Part shown: positions 49,734 to 57,925 of the stretch, piece by piece | Numbering within the stretch: position 1 is the stretch's first letter | Layout: each line of letters starts with the position of its first letter | NCBI RefSeq assembly: GCF_001280085.1 | Contig: NZ_LGED01000211.1 | Coordinates: forward strand, 1 to 64,000 | DNA length: 64,000 bases | Direction of reading: 5' to 3' | Source: Saccharothrix sp. NRRL B-16348 | Lineage (GTDB): Bacteria > Actinomycetota > Actinomycetes > Mycobacteriales > Pseudonocardiaceae | Notes under the pieces: model-generated | What the model was told of the DNA's origin: nothing | Seen by the model: only the letters and a program-made list of their open reading frames with translations | Databases searched by the model: none | Position numbers and translations under genes: made by a program

Positions 49734-50809
49734 GGCGCACGGCGGGGAAGCTTGCCGATGGTCGCGAGATCATCTACTTCGACGACACCCCGGACGCGCC
49801 GCCGCGCGACGCGGTCGACACCCGCGACCTGCCGCGCACGCAGCCGCTGTCGGAGGTGCGGCGCGACCCGTTGACCGGCGAGTGGGTGGCGATGGCCGCG
49901 CACCGGCAGACCCGCACGTACAAGCCGCCCGCCGACCTGTGCCCGCTGTGCCCGTCCACGCCCGGCAAGCCGACCGAGGTCCCCGAGTCGTCGTACGACG
50001 TGGTGGTGTTCGAGAACCGGTTCCCGTCGTTCGCACAGGGCGTGCCGGAGCTGCCGTCCACTGTGGACGGTATGCCGATGGTGGCGCGGGCGGCCGGGCG
50101 CGGCCGGTGCGAGGTCATGTGCTTCACGTCCGACCACGACACGTCGTTCGGCTCGCTGCCCGCGTCGCGGGTGCGCACGGTCGTGGACGCGTGGGCGGAC
50201 CGCACGGCGGCGTTGAACGCGACACCGGGCGTCGAGCAGGTCTTCCCGTTCGAGAACCGGGGCGAAGAGATCGGCGTGACGCTGTCCCACCCGCACGGGC
50301 AGATCTACGGCTACCCCTTCGTGACCCCGAAGACGGAACGGATGCTCGCCGTCGCGGCGGACTACCAGGCGTCACACGGTCGTCCGCTGATGGGTGACAT
50401 CCTGGCCGCTGAACGTGCGGTCGGCACGCGCGTCATCGCGGAAAGTGAGCACTGGACGGCGTTCGTGCCCGCCGCGGCCCGCTGGCCGGTCGAGGTGCAC
50501 CTGGTCCCGCACCGCCAGGTGCCGGACCTGCCCGCGCTCTCCGACGTCGAGCGGGACGACTTCGCGGGCCTCTACCTGACCGTGCTGCACCGACTGGACG
50601 CGCTCTACGACCGCCCGCTGCCGTACATCGCGGCGTGGCACCAGGCGCCCGTGCGCACCGGCCGTGACCTGGCCTGGCTGCACCTGGAGGTGTTCTCGGT
50701 GCTGCGCGCCGCGGACAAGCTCAAGTACCTGGCGGGCTCCGAGTCGGGCATGGGCGTGTGGGTGAACGACGCCACGCCGGAGCAGATCGCCGAGCGGTTG
50801 CGCGGCTGA
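49730..50809 (+). CDS. galT: Galactose-1-phosphate uridylyltransferase
   Basis: A 359-residue Leloir-pathway enzyme exchanging UMP between UDP-glucose and galactose-1-phosphate. The active-site motif HPHGQ has nucleophile His189; a zinc-type CPLCP pair lies near residue 70, and VFENRFPSFAQG and a C-terminal HxH region (WHQAP, WLHLEV) are present. GTG 49730 overlaps the DeoR stop by 4 bases. galK and galE, often adjacent, are missing, so the pathway must be completed elsewhere. Confidence 0.94.
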   Translation: MRRTAGKLADGREIIYFDDTPDAPPRDAVDTRDLPRTQPLSEVRRDPLTGEWVAMAAHRQTRTYKPPADLCPLCPSTPGKPTEVPESSYDVVVFENRFPSFAQGVPELPSTVDGMPMVARAAGRGRCEVMCFTSDHDTSFGSLPASRVRTVVDAWADRTAALNATPGVEQVFPFENRGEEIGVTLSHPHGQIYGYPFVTPKTERMLAVAADYQASHGRPLMGDILAAERAVGTRVIAESEHWTAFVPAAARWPVEVHLVPHRQVPDLPALSDVERDDFAGLYLTVLHRLDALYDRPLPYIAAWHQAPVRTGRDLAWLHLEVFSVLRAADKLKYLAGSESGMGVWVNDATPEQIAERLRG

Positions 50810-50856
50810 GCCCCCCGGCCGAAATTCGGGCTTACTCACAAGTGATGCCCAGTTTC

Positions 50857-50875
50857 GTTTAAGGCTGCTCTCAGG
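50857..50875. promoter_or_regulatory. MprA-box-like site before the HtrA gene
   Basis: CTCTCAGG (50868-50875), identical to the second repeat before mprA, is preceded 11 bp upstream by a degenerate copy GTTTAAGG (50857-50864). It ends 22 bases before the HtrA ATG, the same distance as at mprA (21 bases). Confidence 0.5.
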
Positions 50876-50897
50876 CGGGCACCGCAGAGTGGTGGAC

Positions 50898-52877
50898 ATG
50901 ACCGAAGACGAGCAGCCGAAGCAGCCCTCGCAGTCGCAGCCGCCTCAGCCGCAGAGCCCGTGGGCGCGTGGGGGCGCCGGGCCCGGTCATGACGACGCCG
51001 GCTTCCAGCAGCAGGGTGCTGGTCGGCCGGACGGCGGCGACACCGGTGCCGTGCAGGGCGGCACCGGTGCGTCGTCGCAGTCCACCGGCGCGGGAGGTGC
51101 CTGGCAGGGAGCCTCGGCGCGCCCGGAGGACGTGACCGGCGGGTCGGCTGTAGGGGCCGACCGGCCGGAGGCGGGGTCGGCGGGTGCTCCGCGGGGGAGC
51201 ACCGGCCACCCGGCCGACTTGTACCCGGACAGCGTGACGCCCACCGCTGCCACCTCGAACCCCGGCTCGCCGGCCGCTCCGCACGCGAGCGCCGCCGGGT
51301 CCGTGCCCGGGTCGTCGGACGCGCCGTCGCGCTCCGGCCACCCGGATGACTTCGGCTCCGCGCCCGCCTCAGCTGTGAGCGGCGCCGAGCCCGTGCCCGG
51401 GTCGTCGGACGCGTGGAAGCGCCCCGGCCACTCGGATGACTTCGGTTCGCCGGCCGCCTCGCAGGGTGCCGCCGGCGTGCCGGGAACCGGTCAGGCGGGT
51501 GCCGTGCAGGGCGGCCCCGGCCCGATCGGAGCAGGTGTGGCCGGCGCTGTGCAGGGCGGCGCCGGTCAGACCGGAACCGGTGGTCCCGGCGCCGTGCAGG
51601 GCGGCGCCGGACTACCGGGATCCGGGCCGGGGGCCTGGCAGGGAGGCTTCCACCGCCCGGAGCACACCGGTCCGCACGGCGCTCCGCAGACCGGCGCCGC
51701 GGACTACCCGGGCTCGCCGGCCCACTCCCCTTCAGGGTCGGCGCAGCCTGGTGTGCCGGGCCCGTACTACGCGCCGCCCGGATCGGTCTCCGCCGCACCC
51801 CGTCCGCCACGGGGCCGCGGCAAGGTCGTGGCGGGCGTCGCCGCGCTCGTGCTCGCCGTCGGCGGCGTCGCGGGCGGTGTCGGCGGGTACGTCGGCTTCC
51901 AGGCCGCCGAGGACTCCCGGCCCGTGACCAACGCCCTCGACCAGACACCGCCCGCCCAGCAGAGCTCCGACGCCCCGGCGGGCTCGATCGAGCAGGTGGC
52001 CCAGAAGGTGCTGCCGACCGTGGTGCAGGTGCAGGTCAACGGCGGCGCCGGGTCCGGGTTCACGCTCAGCTCCGACGGCCTCGTGCTGACCAACAACCAC
52101 GTCGTCGAGAGCGCCGCGGACGGCGGGCCGATCAAGGTCCAGCTCCAGGGCGGCCGCTCGTTCGACGCGAAGATCGTGGGCCGCGACCCGACGTCCGACC
52201 TGGCCGTGCTGAAGATGGAGGACGTCTCCGGCCTGCCCACGGCCGAGCTGGGCAACTCCGGCGACCTGCGGATCGGCCAGGACGTCGTCGCCGTCGGCTC
52301 GCCGTTCGACCTCAACGGCACGGTCACGTCCGGCATCGTCAGCTCGCTCAACCGCCCGGTGCGCGCCGGTGGGCAGCAGGGCGGCGTGGACACCGTGCTC
52401 AACGCCATCCAGACCGACGCCGCGATCAACCCCGGCAACTCGGGCGGCCCGCTGGTGAACATGCGCGGCCAGGTCGTCGGCATCAACTCGGCCATCTACA
52501 GCCCGAACTCCGGCCAGTCCGCGCAGGGCGGCTCGGTCGGCATCGGCTTCGCGATCCCGATCGACCAGGCCCGCCGCACGGCCAAGGAGCTGTCGGAGAC
52601 CGGCAAGGCCAACCAGACCGTGCTCGGCGTCCAGGTGGGCGACGCGCCGGAGGGCGGCGCGGTGGTCCGCGACGTGACCGCCGGCGGCGCGGCCGAGGCG
52701 GCGGGCGTCAAGTCCGGCGACGTGATCACCAAGTTCGGCGACCGGCCCATCGAGGCCTCCGACTCGCTGGTCGCGGCCGTTCGGTCCCGCGCTCCGGGCG
52801 AGAAGGTGCAGCTCACCATCGGCGAGGACCGCACGGTCGAGGTGACGCTCGGCAGCCAGCCCGTCGAGGTCCGCTAG
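50898..52877 (+). CDS. HtrA/DegP-like serine protease with long disordered N-terminus, PepD-like
   Basis: A 659-residue membrane-anchored protease. Residues 1-300 are a Gly/Ala/Pro/Ser/Gln-rich disordered cytoplasmic region with repeats GAVQGG(A/P/T)G and PGSSDA..RxGH.DDFGS. One membrane helix follows (VVAGVAALVLAVGGVAGGVGGYV, about 306-328). The trypsin-like domain has His401 in LTNNHVVES, Asp434 in PTSDLAVL and Ser515 in NPGNSGGPL; a PDZ domain (GVQVGDAPEGGAVVRDVTAGGAAEAAGVKSGDVITKFG) ends it. It matches mycobacterial PepD, which degrades or refolds damaged envelope proteins and is an MprAB target; an MprA-like box lies upstream here. Confidence 0.93.
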   Translation: MTEDEQPKQPSQSQPPQPQSPWARGGAGPGHDDAGFQQQGAGRPDGGDTGAVQGGTGASSQSTGAGGAWQGASARPEDVTGGSAVGADRPEAGSAGAPRGSTGHPADLYPDSVTPTAATSNPGSPAAPHASAAGSVPGSSDAPSRSGHPDDFGSAPASAVSGAEPVPGSSDAWKRPGHSDDFGSPAASQGAAGVPGTGQAGAVQGGPGPIGAGVAGAVQGGAGQTGTGGPGAVQGGAGLPGSGPGAWQGGFHRPEHTGPHGAPQTGAADYPGSPAHSPSGSAQPGVPGPYYAPPGSVSAAPRPPRGRGKVVAGVAALVLAVGGVAGGVGGYVGFQAAEDSRPVTNALDQTPPAQQSSDAPAGSIEQVAQKVLPTVVQVQVNGGAGSGFTLSSDGLVLTNNHVVESAADGGPIKVQLQGGRSFDAKIVGRDPTSDLAVLKMEDVSGLPTAELGNSGDLRIGQDVVAVGSPFDLNGTVTSGIVSSLNRPVRAGGQQGGVDTVLNAIQTDAAINPGNSGGPLVNMRGQVVGINSAIYSPNSGQSAQGGSVGIGFAIPIDQARRTAKELSETGKANQTVLGVQVGDAPEGGAVVRDVTAGGAAEAAGVKSGDVITKFGDRPIEASDSLVAAVRSRAPGEKVQLTIGEDRTVEVTLGSQPVEVR

Positions 52878-52888
52878 CCCCGGGAACC

Positions 52889-52912
52889 ACCGGCTCCCGT
52901 GCCAGAGCCGGT
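52889..52912. terminator. Convergent hairpin terminator
   Basis: ACCGGCTC (52889-52896) and GAGCCGGT (52905-52912) form an 8-bp stem with an 8-base loop between the HtrA gene and the minus-strand membrane-protein gene. Confidence 0.6.
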
Positions 52913-52945
52913 TGTGGAGGCCGCATACCGGCAGGTGACCGCCCC

Positions 52946-53344
52946 TCACCTGTCGGCGTGCGGTCTCTTGCGCCGTCCCGCCAGGGTCGTCACGAGCACG
53001 CCCAGCCAGACCACGCCGACCGCCACCAGGAGCCCGGTCCAGTAGTCCCGGTCGACCAGGCCGGGGTTGGGCCCGCCCGCGAACGGGCGCCAGAGCAGCG
53101 GCACGGCGAGCAGCACGAGCACGCCGGTGAACGTGCCGCCGACCTGTACCGCCGCACGCCACGGCTGCGGCACCCAGCGGGCGATCAGCAGGCCGAGGCC
53201 GGCGAAGAGGGGCGCGAGCAGGACGTCGTGCACGATCGGGCCCGCGACGAACCACAGCAGCAGGTCCACCGAGACCACCGGCAGCACGAGGACCGCGCCC
53301 CACAGGCCCATCACGACCCCCACCGCGCCGATCGCCCACCTCAT
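52946..53344 (-). CDS. Small membrane protein, last gene of the GT2/molybdoprotein operon
   Basis: A 132-residue protein with three or four membrane helices (WAIGAVGVVMGLWGAVLVLPVVSVDLLLWFVAGPIVHDVLLAPLFAGLGLLIARWV; VQVGGTFTGVLVLLAVPLLW; LLVAVGVVWLGVLVTTLAG). The start ATG 53344 overlaps the molybdenum-protein stop by 4 bases, so it is likely to work with that protein, but no family function is known to me. Confidence 0.75.
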   Translation of the reverse strand: MRWAIGAVGVVMGLWGAVLVLPVVSVDLLLWFVAGPIVHDVLLAPLFAGLGLLIARWVPQPWRAAVQVGGTFTGVLVLLAVPLLWRPFAGGPNPGLVDRDYWTGLLVAVGVVWLGVLVTTLAGRRKRPHADR

Positions 53345-54387
53345 CGGATGACCTCCAGTCGGGTGACCCACTTGGTCTGCGTCACGCCCGGTCGGCTCGG
53401 TGCGATCAGCCGGCACGGGTAGCCGTGGTCCAGGGGCAGGGTCTCGCCGTTCACCCGGAGCGCGAGCAGCGTCAACGGGTCGCGGGCGTGGGCGGCGGGC
53501 AGCGTGCTCGCGCGGTAGAGGCCGTCGCGTTCCAACGACTCCACCCGCACGTCGCCGTCCTCGACGCCCGCCAGCGCCAGCAGGTCGCGCACGGGCACGC
53601 CCGTCCAGCGCGCCGACGCGCTCCAGCCCTCGACGCACGCGATCGGCAGCTCGGCCGTGGTCTGGGGCAGCGCTTCGAGCTCGCGGAGGGAGAACCGGCG
53701 TCCGCCGACGGTCAGCCGCCAACCGTCGTCCACAGTGGACACTTGGGCTGCCGCCGCGGTGCGGTTGACGGGCAGCGCGGCCGACCGCGTGCCGAGGACG
53801 GAGACCGTCCGCAGCCACGGCACCGTGCCGCCCGCCGTGGCCAGCACCGCGACCGCCGCCGCGCCGCCCGTGGTGAGCAGGAACCCGCGCCTGCTGAGCG
53901 TGCCGCGGCGGACCTCTTCGGCGGGTGTGCGCATGAGCGGCAGCTTGACCGCGACGTGCACGAGCAGCGCGCCGACCGCGATCCAGGCCACGGCGTGGTG
54001 CGCGGACGGGAAGAAGAACTGCCACGGGTAGTTCTGGGTGGCGTTGAACAGGCCGGTGACCAGCTCGAAGAACGACGCGCCGACCAGCACGAGGACCGAA
54101 CCGCGTTCCAGCGCGTGCGGCAGTGACTTCACCACGGGCCGTTCGAACAGCTTCGGGTACACCGTCCACAGCTTCGCCAGCAGCAGCGGGATCGCGGCCA
54201 CGCCCGAGGTGACGTGCACGCCCTGCGTGAACCGGTAGAGCCAGACCGGGCGGGTGGGCCAGGCGAACCAGCCGGGCGGGTGCTGGAGGTAGTGGCTGAG
54301 CAGCCCGGTCACGAAGCACAGGCCGAACGCGACGCCCAGCCACAGGCCGAGGCGGGTGGCGGTGTGCGGGCTGGACGTGCGCTTCAC
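53341..54387 (-). CDS. Five-TM molybdopterin-dependent oxidoreductase with internal Tat motif
   Basis: A 348-residue membrane redox protein. Helices 1-4 (about 12-32, 55-75, 95-115, 130-150) form a cytochrome-b-like bundle with His at 32, 58, 130, 131 and 144. A twin-arginine motif LSRRGFLLTTGG lies directly before helix 5 (167-188). The exported C-terminal half is a sulfite-oxidase-type molybdopterin domain; Cys251 in PIACVEGWSASARWTGVPVRDLL is the expected Mo ligand. Family knowledge: such polytopic proteins are inserted by Sec and then Tat, as for the actinobacterial Rieske protein. GTG 54387 overlaps the methyltransferase stop. Confidence 0.9.
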   Translation of the reverse strand: MKRTSSPHTATRLGLWLGVAFGLCFVTGLLSHYLQHPPGWFAWPTRPVWLYRFTQGVHVTSGVAAIPLLLAKLWTVYPKLFERPVVKSLPHALERGSVLVLVGASFFELVTGLFNATQNYPWQFFFPSAHHAVAWIAVGALLVHVAVKLPLMRTPAEEVRRGTLSRRGFLLTTGGAAAVAVLATAGGTVPWLRTVSVLGTRSAALPVNRTAAAAQVSTVDDGWRLTVGGRRFSLRELEALPQTTAELPIACVEGWSASARWTGVPVRDLLALAGVEDGDVRVESLERDGLYRASTLPAAHARDPLTLLALRVNGETLPLDHGYPCRLIAPSRPGVTQTKWVTRLEVIR

Positions 54388-55004
54388 GACCGCACCAACT
54401 CGGCGAACCAGCGCCCGTCGCGCTCGACCACCCACCGCGGCGTCAGGCCGGCCCGTTCGGCGGTCCGCCCCACGGCCCGCGCGTCGACCCGCGCCCAGTC
54501 GAACCAAGGACCGCCGGCGGACCAAGGACCGCCGGCGACCCGCGCGCGTTCCCGGCGCACCCCGCAGCCGGGCGGCTCCACCTCGACCAGCACGCTGCCG
54601 TGCCGGCGCAGGAGGTGCCGGGCACGGCGGAGCAGCGCGACGGGGTCGCCGCCGATGCCGATGTTGCCGTCGGCGAGCAGCACGTGCGCCCACCGGCCCA
54701 CGCCGGGCAACCGGCCGAACACGTCGCGGTGCAGCGCGGGCCCGCCCTTGGCCCGGGTGAGGGCGACGGCGAGCGGCGAGTTGTCCACCCCCAACGCCAC
54801 CACCCCGCGCCGGACGAGCGCCGCGACCAACCGCCCCGGCCCGCAGCCGAGGTCGACGGTCGGGCCGTGGCAGGCGTCGAGGAGCACGTGGTCGGCGTCG
54901 TCGGCGTCCTCGTGCCACCGGTCGACCGGCAGCGGCAGGTGGCTGCCGTCGGCCAGGTCGAGCCGGCACTCCGCGCCGCTGAGGCCGAGGTCGAACGCGG
55001 TCAT
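54384..55004 (-). CDS. Class I SAM-dependent methyltransferase
   Basis: A 206-residue methyltransferase. The SAM-binding motif is VDLGCGPGRLVAALVRRGVVALGVDNSPLAV, followed by VLLADGNIGIGGDPVALLRRARHLLRRHGSVLVEVEPPG. Relatives are found again and again between DUF2064 and molybdenum-protein genes in actinobacteria. The acceptor is unknown; given the two glycosyltransferase-type neighbours it may be a sugar or polyprenyl-linked intermediate. Confidence 0.87.
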   Translation of the reverse strand: MTAFDLGLSGAECRLDLADGSHLPLPVDRWHEDADDADHVLLDACHGPTVDLGCGPGRLVAALVRRGVVALGVDNSPLAVALTRAKGGPALHRDVFGRLPGVGRWAHVLLADGNIGIGGDPVALLRRARHLLRRHGSVLVEVEPPGCGVRRERARVAGGPWSAGGPWFDWARVDARAVGRTAERAGLTPRWVVERDGRWFAELVRS

Positions 55005-55092
55005 CGCAGTGCTCCGGGACGGGTGGGCGCGGCGGCTGGGCGGGTGCGGGCCGGGTCGGGCCGGTGTCGCGTGCCGAGTCGCGTGCCGACGG

Positions 55093-55755
55093 TCATCGCA
55101 GGGCTCCCAGGTGCGCGAGCGCTGCGGCGAACCGCGTGTGCGGCACGGTGGCGGCGACCTCGCGTGCCGTCGTCATGTCGTCCACATCGGACAGCACGGG
55201 CAGCAGGCCGGTGTCCAGGTCGCCCAAGGCCCGCAGCGTCAGCGCGCCCGTGTCGGACCGGGACATCGGCACCGCCCGGAGGTTCGCGGCCACCGCCGGG
55301 TCGACGAGGCCGAGCGCCCACCAGCCGCCGTCGGCCGCCGGCCCCAGCACGGCGTCGTGCGCGGCCAGCCGGTCGACCGACTCGGCCAGCAACGCCGGCG
55401 TGAGCTGGGGCGTGTCCATGCCGATCTGGAACACCGGCAGGCCGTGCGCGCGGTGCGAGTCGGCGTGCGCGTTGGCCAGCCGGTCGGCGAACGACCCGCC
55501 CCGCTGCGGCAGCACGGTGACGTGCCGCAGCACGGCGCGCAGCTCGGCCGACCGGCGCGCGTCGCCGAGCGACCCGGTCAACGCCACCACCGGCCGGACG
55601 CGCGGCGTGCCGAGCACGGCGTCGAGCGTGTCGAGCAGTGCGGCGGCGGCGATGTCGGCCGCCTCCTCCGGGGTCGCGGGCGGGCAGAGGCGGGTCTTGG
55701 CCAGGCCCGGCACCGGCGCCTTGGCCACCACCAGCAGGCTTGCCGAGTGAGTCAT
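55093..55755 (-). CDS. DUF2064 / TIGR04282 family glycosyltransferase-like protein
   Basis: A 220-residue protein with a nucleotidyl/glycosyltransferase A fold: SLLVVAKAPVPGLAKTRLCPPATPEEAADIAAAALLDTLDAV, QIGMDTPQLTPALLAESV and LGPAADGGWWALGL. The family is annotated as arsenosugar biosynthesis glycosyltransferase by neighbourhood in other bacteria. Its end and the methyltransferase start are 88 bases apart; the GT2 gene ends at its first base. A transfer of a sugar or nucleotide is likely, the acceptor unknown. Confidence 0.87.
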   Translation of the reverse strand: MTHSASLLVVAKAPVPGLAKTRLCPPATPEEAADIAAAALLDTLDAVLGTPRVRPVVALTGSLGDARRSAELRAVLRHVTVLPQRGGSFADRLANAHADSHRAHGLPVFQIGMDTPQLTPALLAESVDRLAAHDAVLGPAADGGWWALGLVDPAVAANLRAVPMSRSDTGALTLRALGDLDTGLLPVLSDVDDMTTAREVAATVPHTRFAAALAHLGALR

Positions 55756-56543
55756 CAGCGCACGTTCCTCCGAGTCACGTCCTGCCGGGCCACGTCCTGC
55801 TCAGCCACGTGCCGCCGAGCCACGTCCCGTCGAGCCACGTCCTGCTCGGCCACGTCCTGCTCAGCCACGTCCGGCCGGGTGACGCCCCGCTGGACGACCG
55901 CCGCCATGTCCCGCACCGCCCGCACGGTCCCGCGCACCGAGCCCGACACCTTCGACTTCGTGCCCGCCGCGCGCGGCCCGTACCGCACGTCCCGCTCGAC
56001 CACCCGCCACCCGGCCGCCGCCGCGCGCAGCAGCAGCTCCAACGGGTAGCCGAACGCCCGGTCCTCGACCCCCAGCTCCAGCAGCTCCCGCCGGCGGAAC
56101 GCCCGCATCGGCGCGATGTCCCGCACCGGCAGCCCCTTGCGCCGCAGCAACCCGGCCAGCACCGCGTTGCCCGCCCGCGCGTGCCACGGCCAACTGCCCG
56201 CCTCTGGCACCCGCCGCCCCACGGCCAACTCGGCCCGCCCGAGCAACGTCACCAGCTCCGGCAGCTCGCGCGGGTCCAGCGAACCGTCCGCGTCGAGCAC
56301 GCACACCACCTCGGAGCGCGCGCGCTCGATGCCCGTGTGCACGGCCGCGCCATACCCGGGCCGGGGCTCGTGCACGACCTCCGCGCCCAACGAGCGGGCG
56401 ATCTCCGGCGAGCCGTCACGCGATCCGTTGTCCACCACCAAGGGCCGGTAGCCGGCGGGCATGGCCCGCAGCACGCCCGGCAACGCCGCCGCCTCGTCGA
56501 GGCAGGGGAGCACCACGTCGATTTCGTCCACGCACCACAGCAT
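55755..56543 (-). CDS. Family 2 glycosyltransferase with pentapeptide-repeat tail
   Basis: A 262-residue GT2 enzyme of the dolichol-phosphate-mannose synthase type. DVVLPCLDEAAALPGVLRAMP starts the GT-A fold, with VVCVLDADGSLDPRELPEL holding the DAD metal site and RAFRRRELLELGVEDRAFGYPLELLLRAAAAGW the acceptor part. It probably uses a nucleotide sugar and a polyprenyl phosphate. The last 38 residues are eight copies of a five-residue repeat (DVAEQ, DVARR, DVARQ and variants) encoded by a 15-bp tandem repeat, absent from normal relatives as far as I know. First gene of the minus-strand operon; ATG 56543. Confidence 0.9.
   Translation of the reverse strand: MLWCVDEIDVVLPCLDEAAALPGVLRAMPAGYRPLVVDNGSRDGSPEIARSLGAEVVHEPRPGYGAAVHTGIERARSEVVCVLDADGSLDPRELPELVTLLGRAELAVGRRVPEAGSWPWHARAGNAVLAGLLRRKGLPVRDIAPMRAFRRRELLELGVEDRAFGYPLELLLRAAAAGWRVVERDVRYGPRAAGTKSKVSGSVRGTVRAVRDMAAVVQRGVTRPDVAEQDVAEQDVARRDVARRHVAEQDVARQDVTRRNVR
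55762..55884. repeat. 15-bp tandem repeat at the 3' end of the GT2 gene
   Basis: About eight units of CCACGTCCTGCTCAG and close variants (core CACGTCC) repeat every 15 bp. Reading frame is kept, giving the repeated pentapeptide DVAEQ/DVARR. Such an in-frame minisatellite is likely to vary in copy number between strains. Confidence 0.85.
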
Positions 56544-56674
56544 GGGCCGTCGTGGACGGTCGAAAACCGTTGTGCCGCTTACCGAATCATGACGTGTGCG
56601 CCAGTTCTTACGGACCTCTGACGGATACCGCCGCGACCGCGCGGCACGCCCCTCACCGGCCTTACGGTGGGCGT

Positions 56675-57916
56675 GTGCTCCGTGTCCTGGCCGCCGCGGC
56701 CCTGGTCGCCTCGGCCTTCGTGGCCGGCGTGCTCCTCCCCGAAGACAGAACGCACGCGCCCACCCCGCCGCTGTTCGCGCACTGGCTGCCGCACGTCGGC
56801 ATCGGCACGCCACTGGCCGTGCTGGTGGCGTTGTCGGTCGTCGTGTGGGGCCCGAGCCTGGCCGGGCGGCTGTCGTGGCGCGCGGCGCTCGGCGCGGGTT
56901 ACGGGACCGCCCTGGCGTGGACGTTCTCGCTGGCCCTGGTGGACGGCTGGGAACGCGGCTTCGCCGGCCGGCTGACCACCGAGCACGAGTACCTGGACGA
57001 GGTGCCCGGCGTGACGGACGTCGGCGCGATGCTGCGCGAGTTCACCTCCCGCATCCTGGACTACCAGCCCGACTCGTGGGCCACGCACGTCTCCGCGCAC
57101 CCGCCGGGCGCGTTCCTGGTGTTCATCGGGCTGGACCGGATCGGGCTGTCCGGCGGCGCGTGGGCCTCGGCGTTCGTGGTGCTCGTCGGCGCGTTGACGG
57201 CGGTCGCGGTGCCGGTGGCGGTGCGTGCGTACGTCTCCGAGGAGCACGCGCGGGCCGTGCTGCCGTTCGTGGCGCTGTTCCCCGGCGCGGTGTGGATCGG
57301 CGTGTCCGCGGACGGGCTGTTCGCGGCCGTCGCGGCGTGCGGCATCGCGTTGCTGGCGACGAGACGCGCGCTGGCCGGCGGGGTGGTGCTCGGGTTCAGC
57401 GTGTTCCTGTCGTACGGGCTGGTGCTGATGGGCGTGCTCGCCCTCGCGGTGCTGCTGTCCGGTCCGCGGGGACGCGACTGGCGGGGCGTCGGCGTGGCCG
57501 TGCTGGGCGCGTCCGCGGTGGTGGCGGTGTTCGCGGCGCTCGGGTTCTGGTGGCTGGACGGCTACCACCTGGTCGTCGAGCGGTACTACCAGGGCATCGC
57601 GACACCCCGCGCCTACTCTTACTGGGTGTGGGCGAACCTGGCCGCCGCCGTGTTCGCCTGCGGGTTCGCGCCGTTCGCCGCGCGGTGGCGAAAACTGCCC
57701 GAAACGGCCCGCGGTGCGGTCACACTGGCCGCGGCGGCCGCGGTGGCCATCCTGGTGGCCGACGTGTCGGGCTTGAGCAAGGCCGAGGTGGAACGGATCT
57801 GGCTGCCGTTCACCGTGTGGCTGGTCGTGCTCGTGCCGGACCGGCGGCGGCTGTGGCTGGCGGCGCAAGCGGTGACCGCGCTCGCGGTCAACCACCTCCT
57901 GCTGGGCGACTGGTGA
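56675..57916 (+). CDS. Polytopic GT-C-type membrane glycosyltransferase (putative)
   Basis: A 413-residue integral membrane protein with about ten helices. A long extracytoplasmic loop after helix 3 contains TTEHEYLDEVPGVTDVGAMLREFTSRILDYQPDSWATHVSAHPPGAFLVFI; the acidic YLDEV and the HPPG motif are typical of lipid-linked-sugar GT-C proteins of actinobacteria. It probably transfers a sugar from a polyprenyl carrier outside the membrane, which fits the divergent GT2 gene as source of that donor. GTG 56675 starts the first helix; the frame extends further upstream, but codons there have no ribosome binding site. Confidence 0.78.
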   Translation: MLRVLAAAALVASAFVAGVLLPEDRTHAPTPPLFAHWLPHVGIGTPLAVLVALSVVVWGPSLAGRLSWRAALGAGYGTALAWTFSLALVDGWERGFAGRLTTEHEYLDEVPGVTDVGAMLREFTSRILDYQPDSWATHVSAHPPGAFLVFIGLDRIGLSGGAWASAFVVLVGALTAVAVPVAVRAYVSEEHARAVLPFVALFPGAVWIGVSADGLFAAVAACGIALLATRRALAGGVVLGFSVFLSYGLVLMGVLALAVLLSGPRGRDWRGVGVAVLGASAVVAVFAALGFWWLDGYHLVVERYYQGIATPRAYSYWVWANLAAAVFACGFAPFAARWRKLPETARGAVTLAAAAAVAILVADVSGLSKAEVERIWLPFTVWLVVLVPDRRRLWLAAQAVTALAVNHLLLGDW

Positions 57917-57925
57917 GGCGCGGAC

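Noticed and set aside
46874..50296. A 1140-codon minus-strand frame opposite bga, deoR and galT
   Set aside because: The three plus-strand genes are clear, coupled and fully recognised; the frame has the composition of a shadow.
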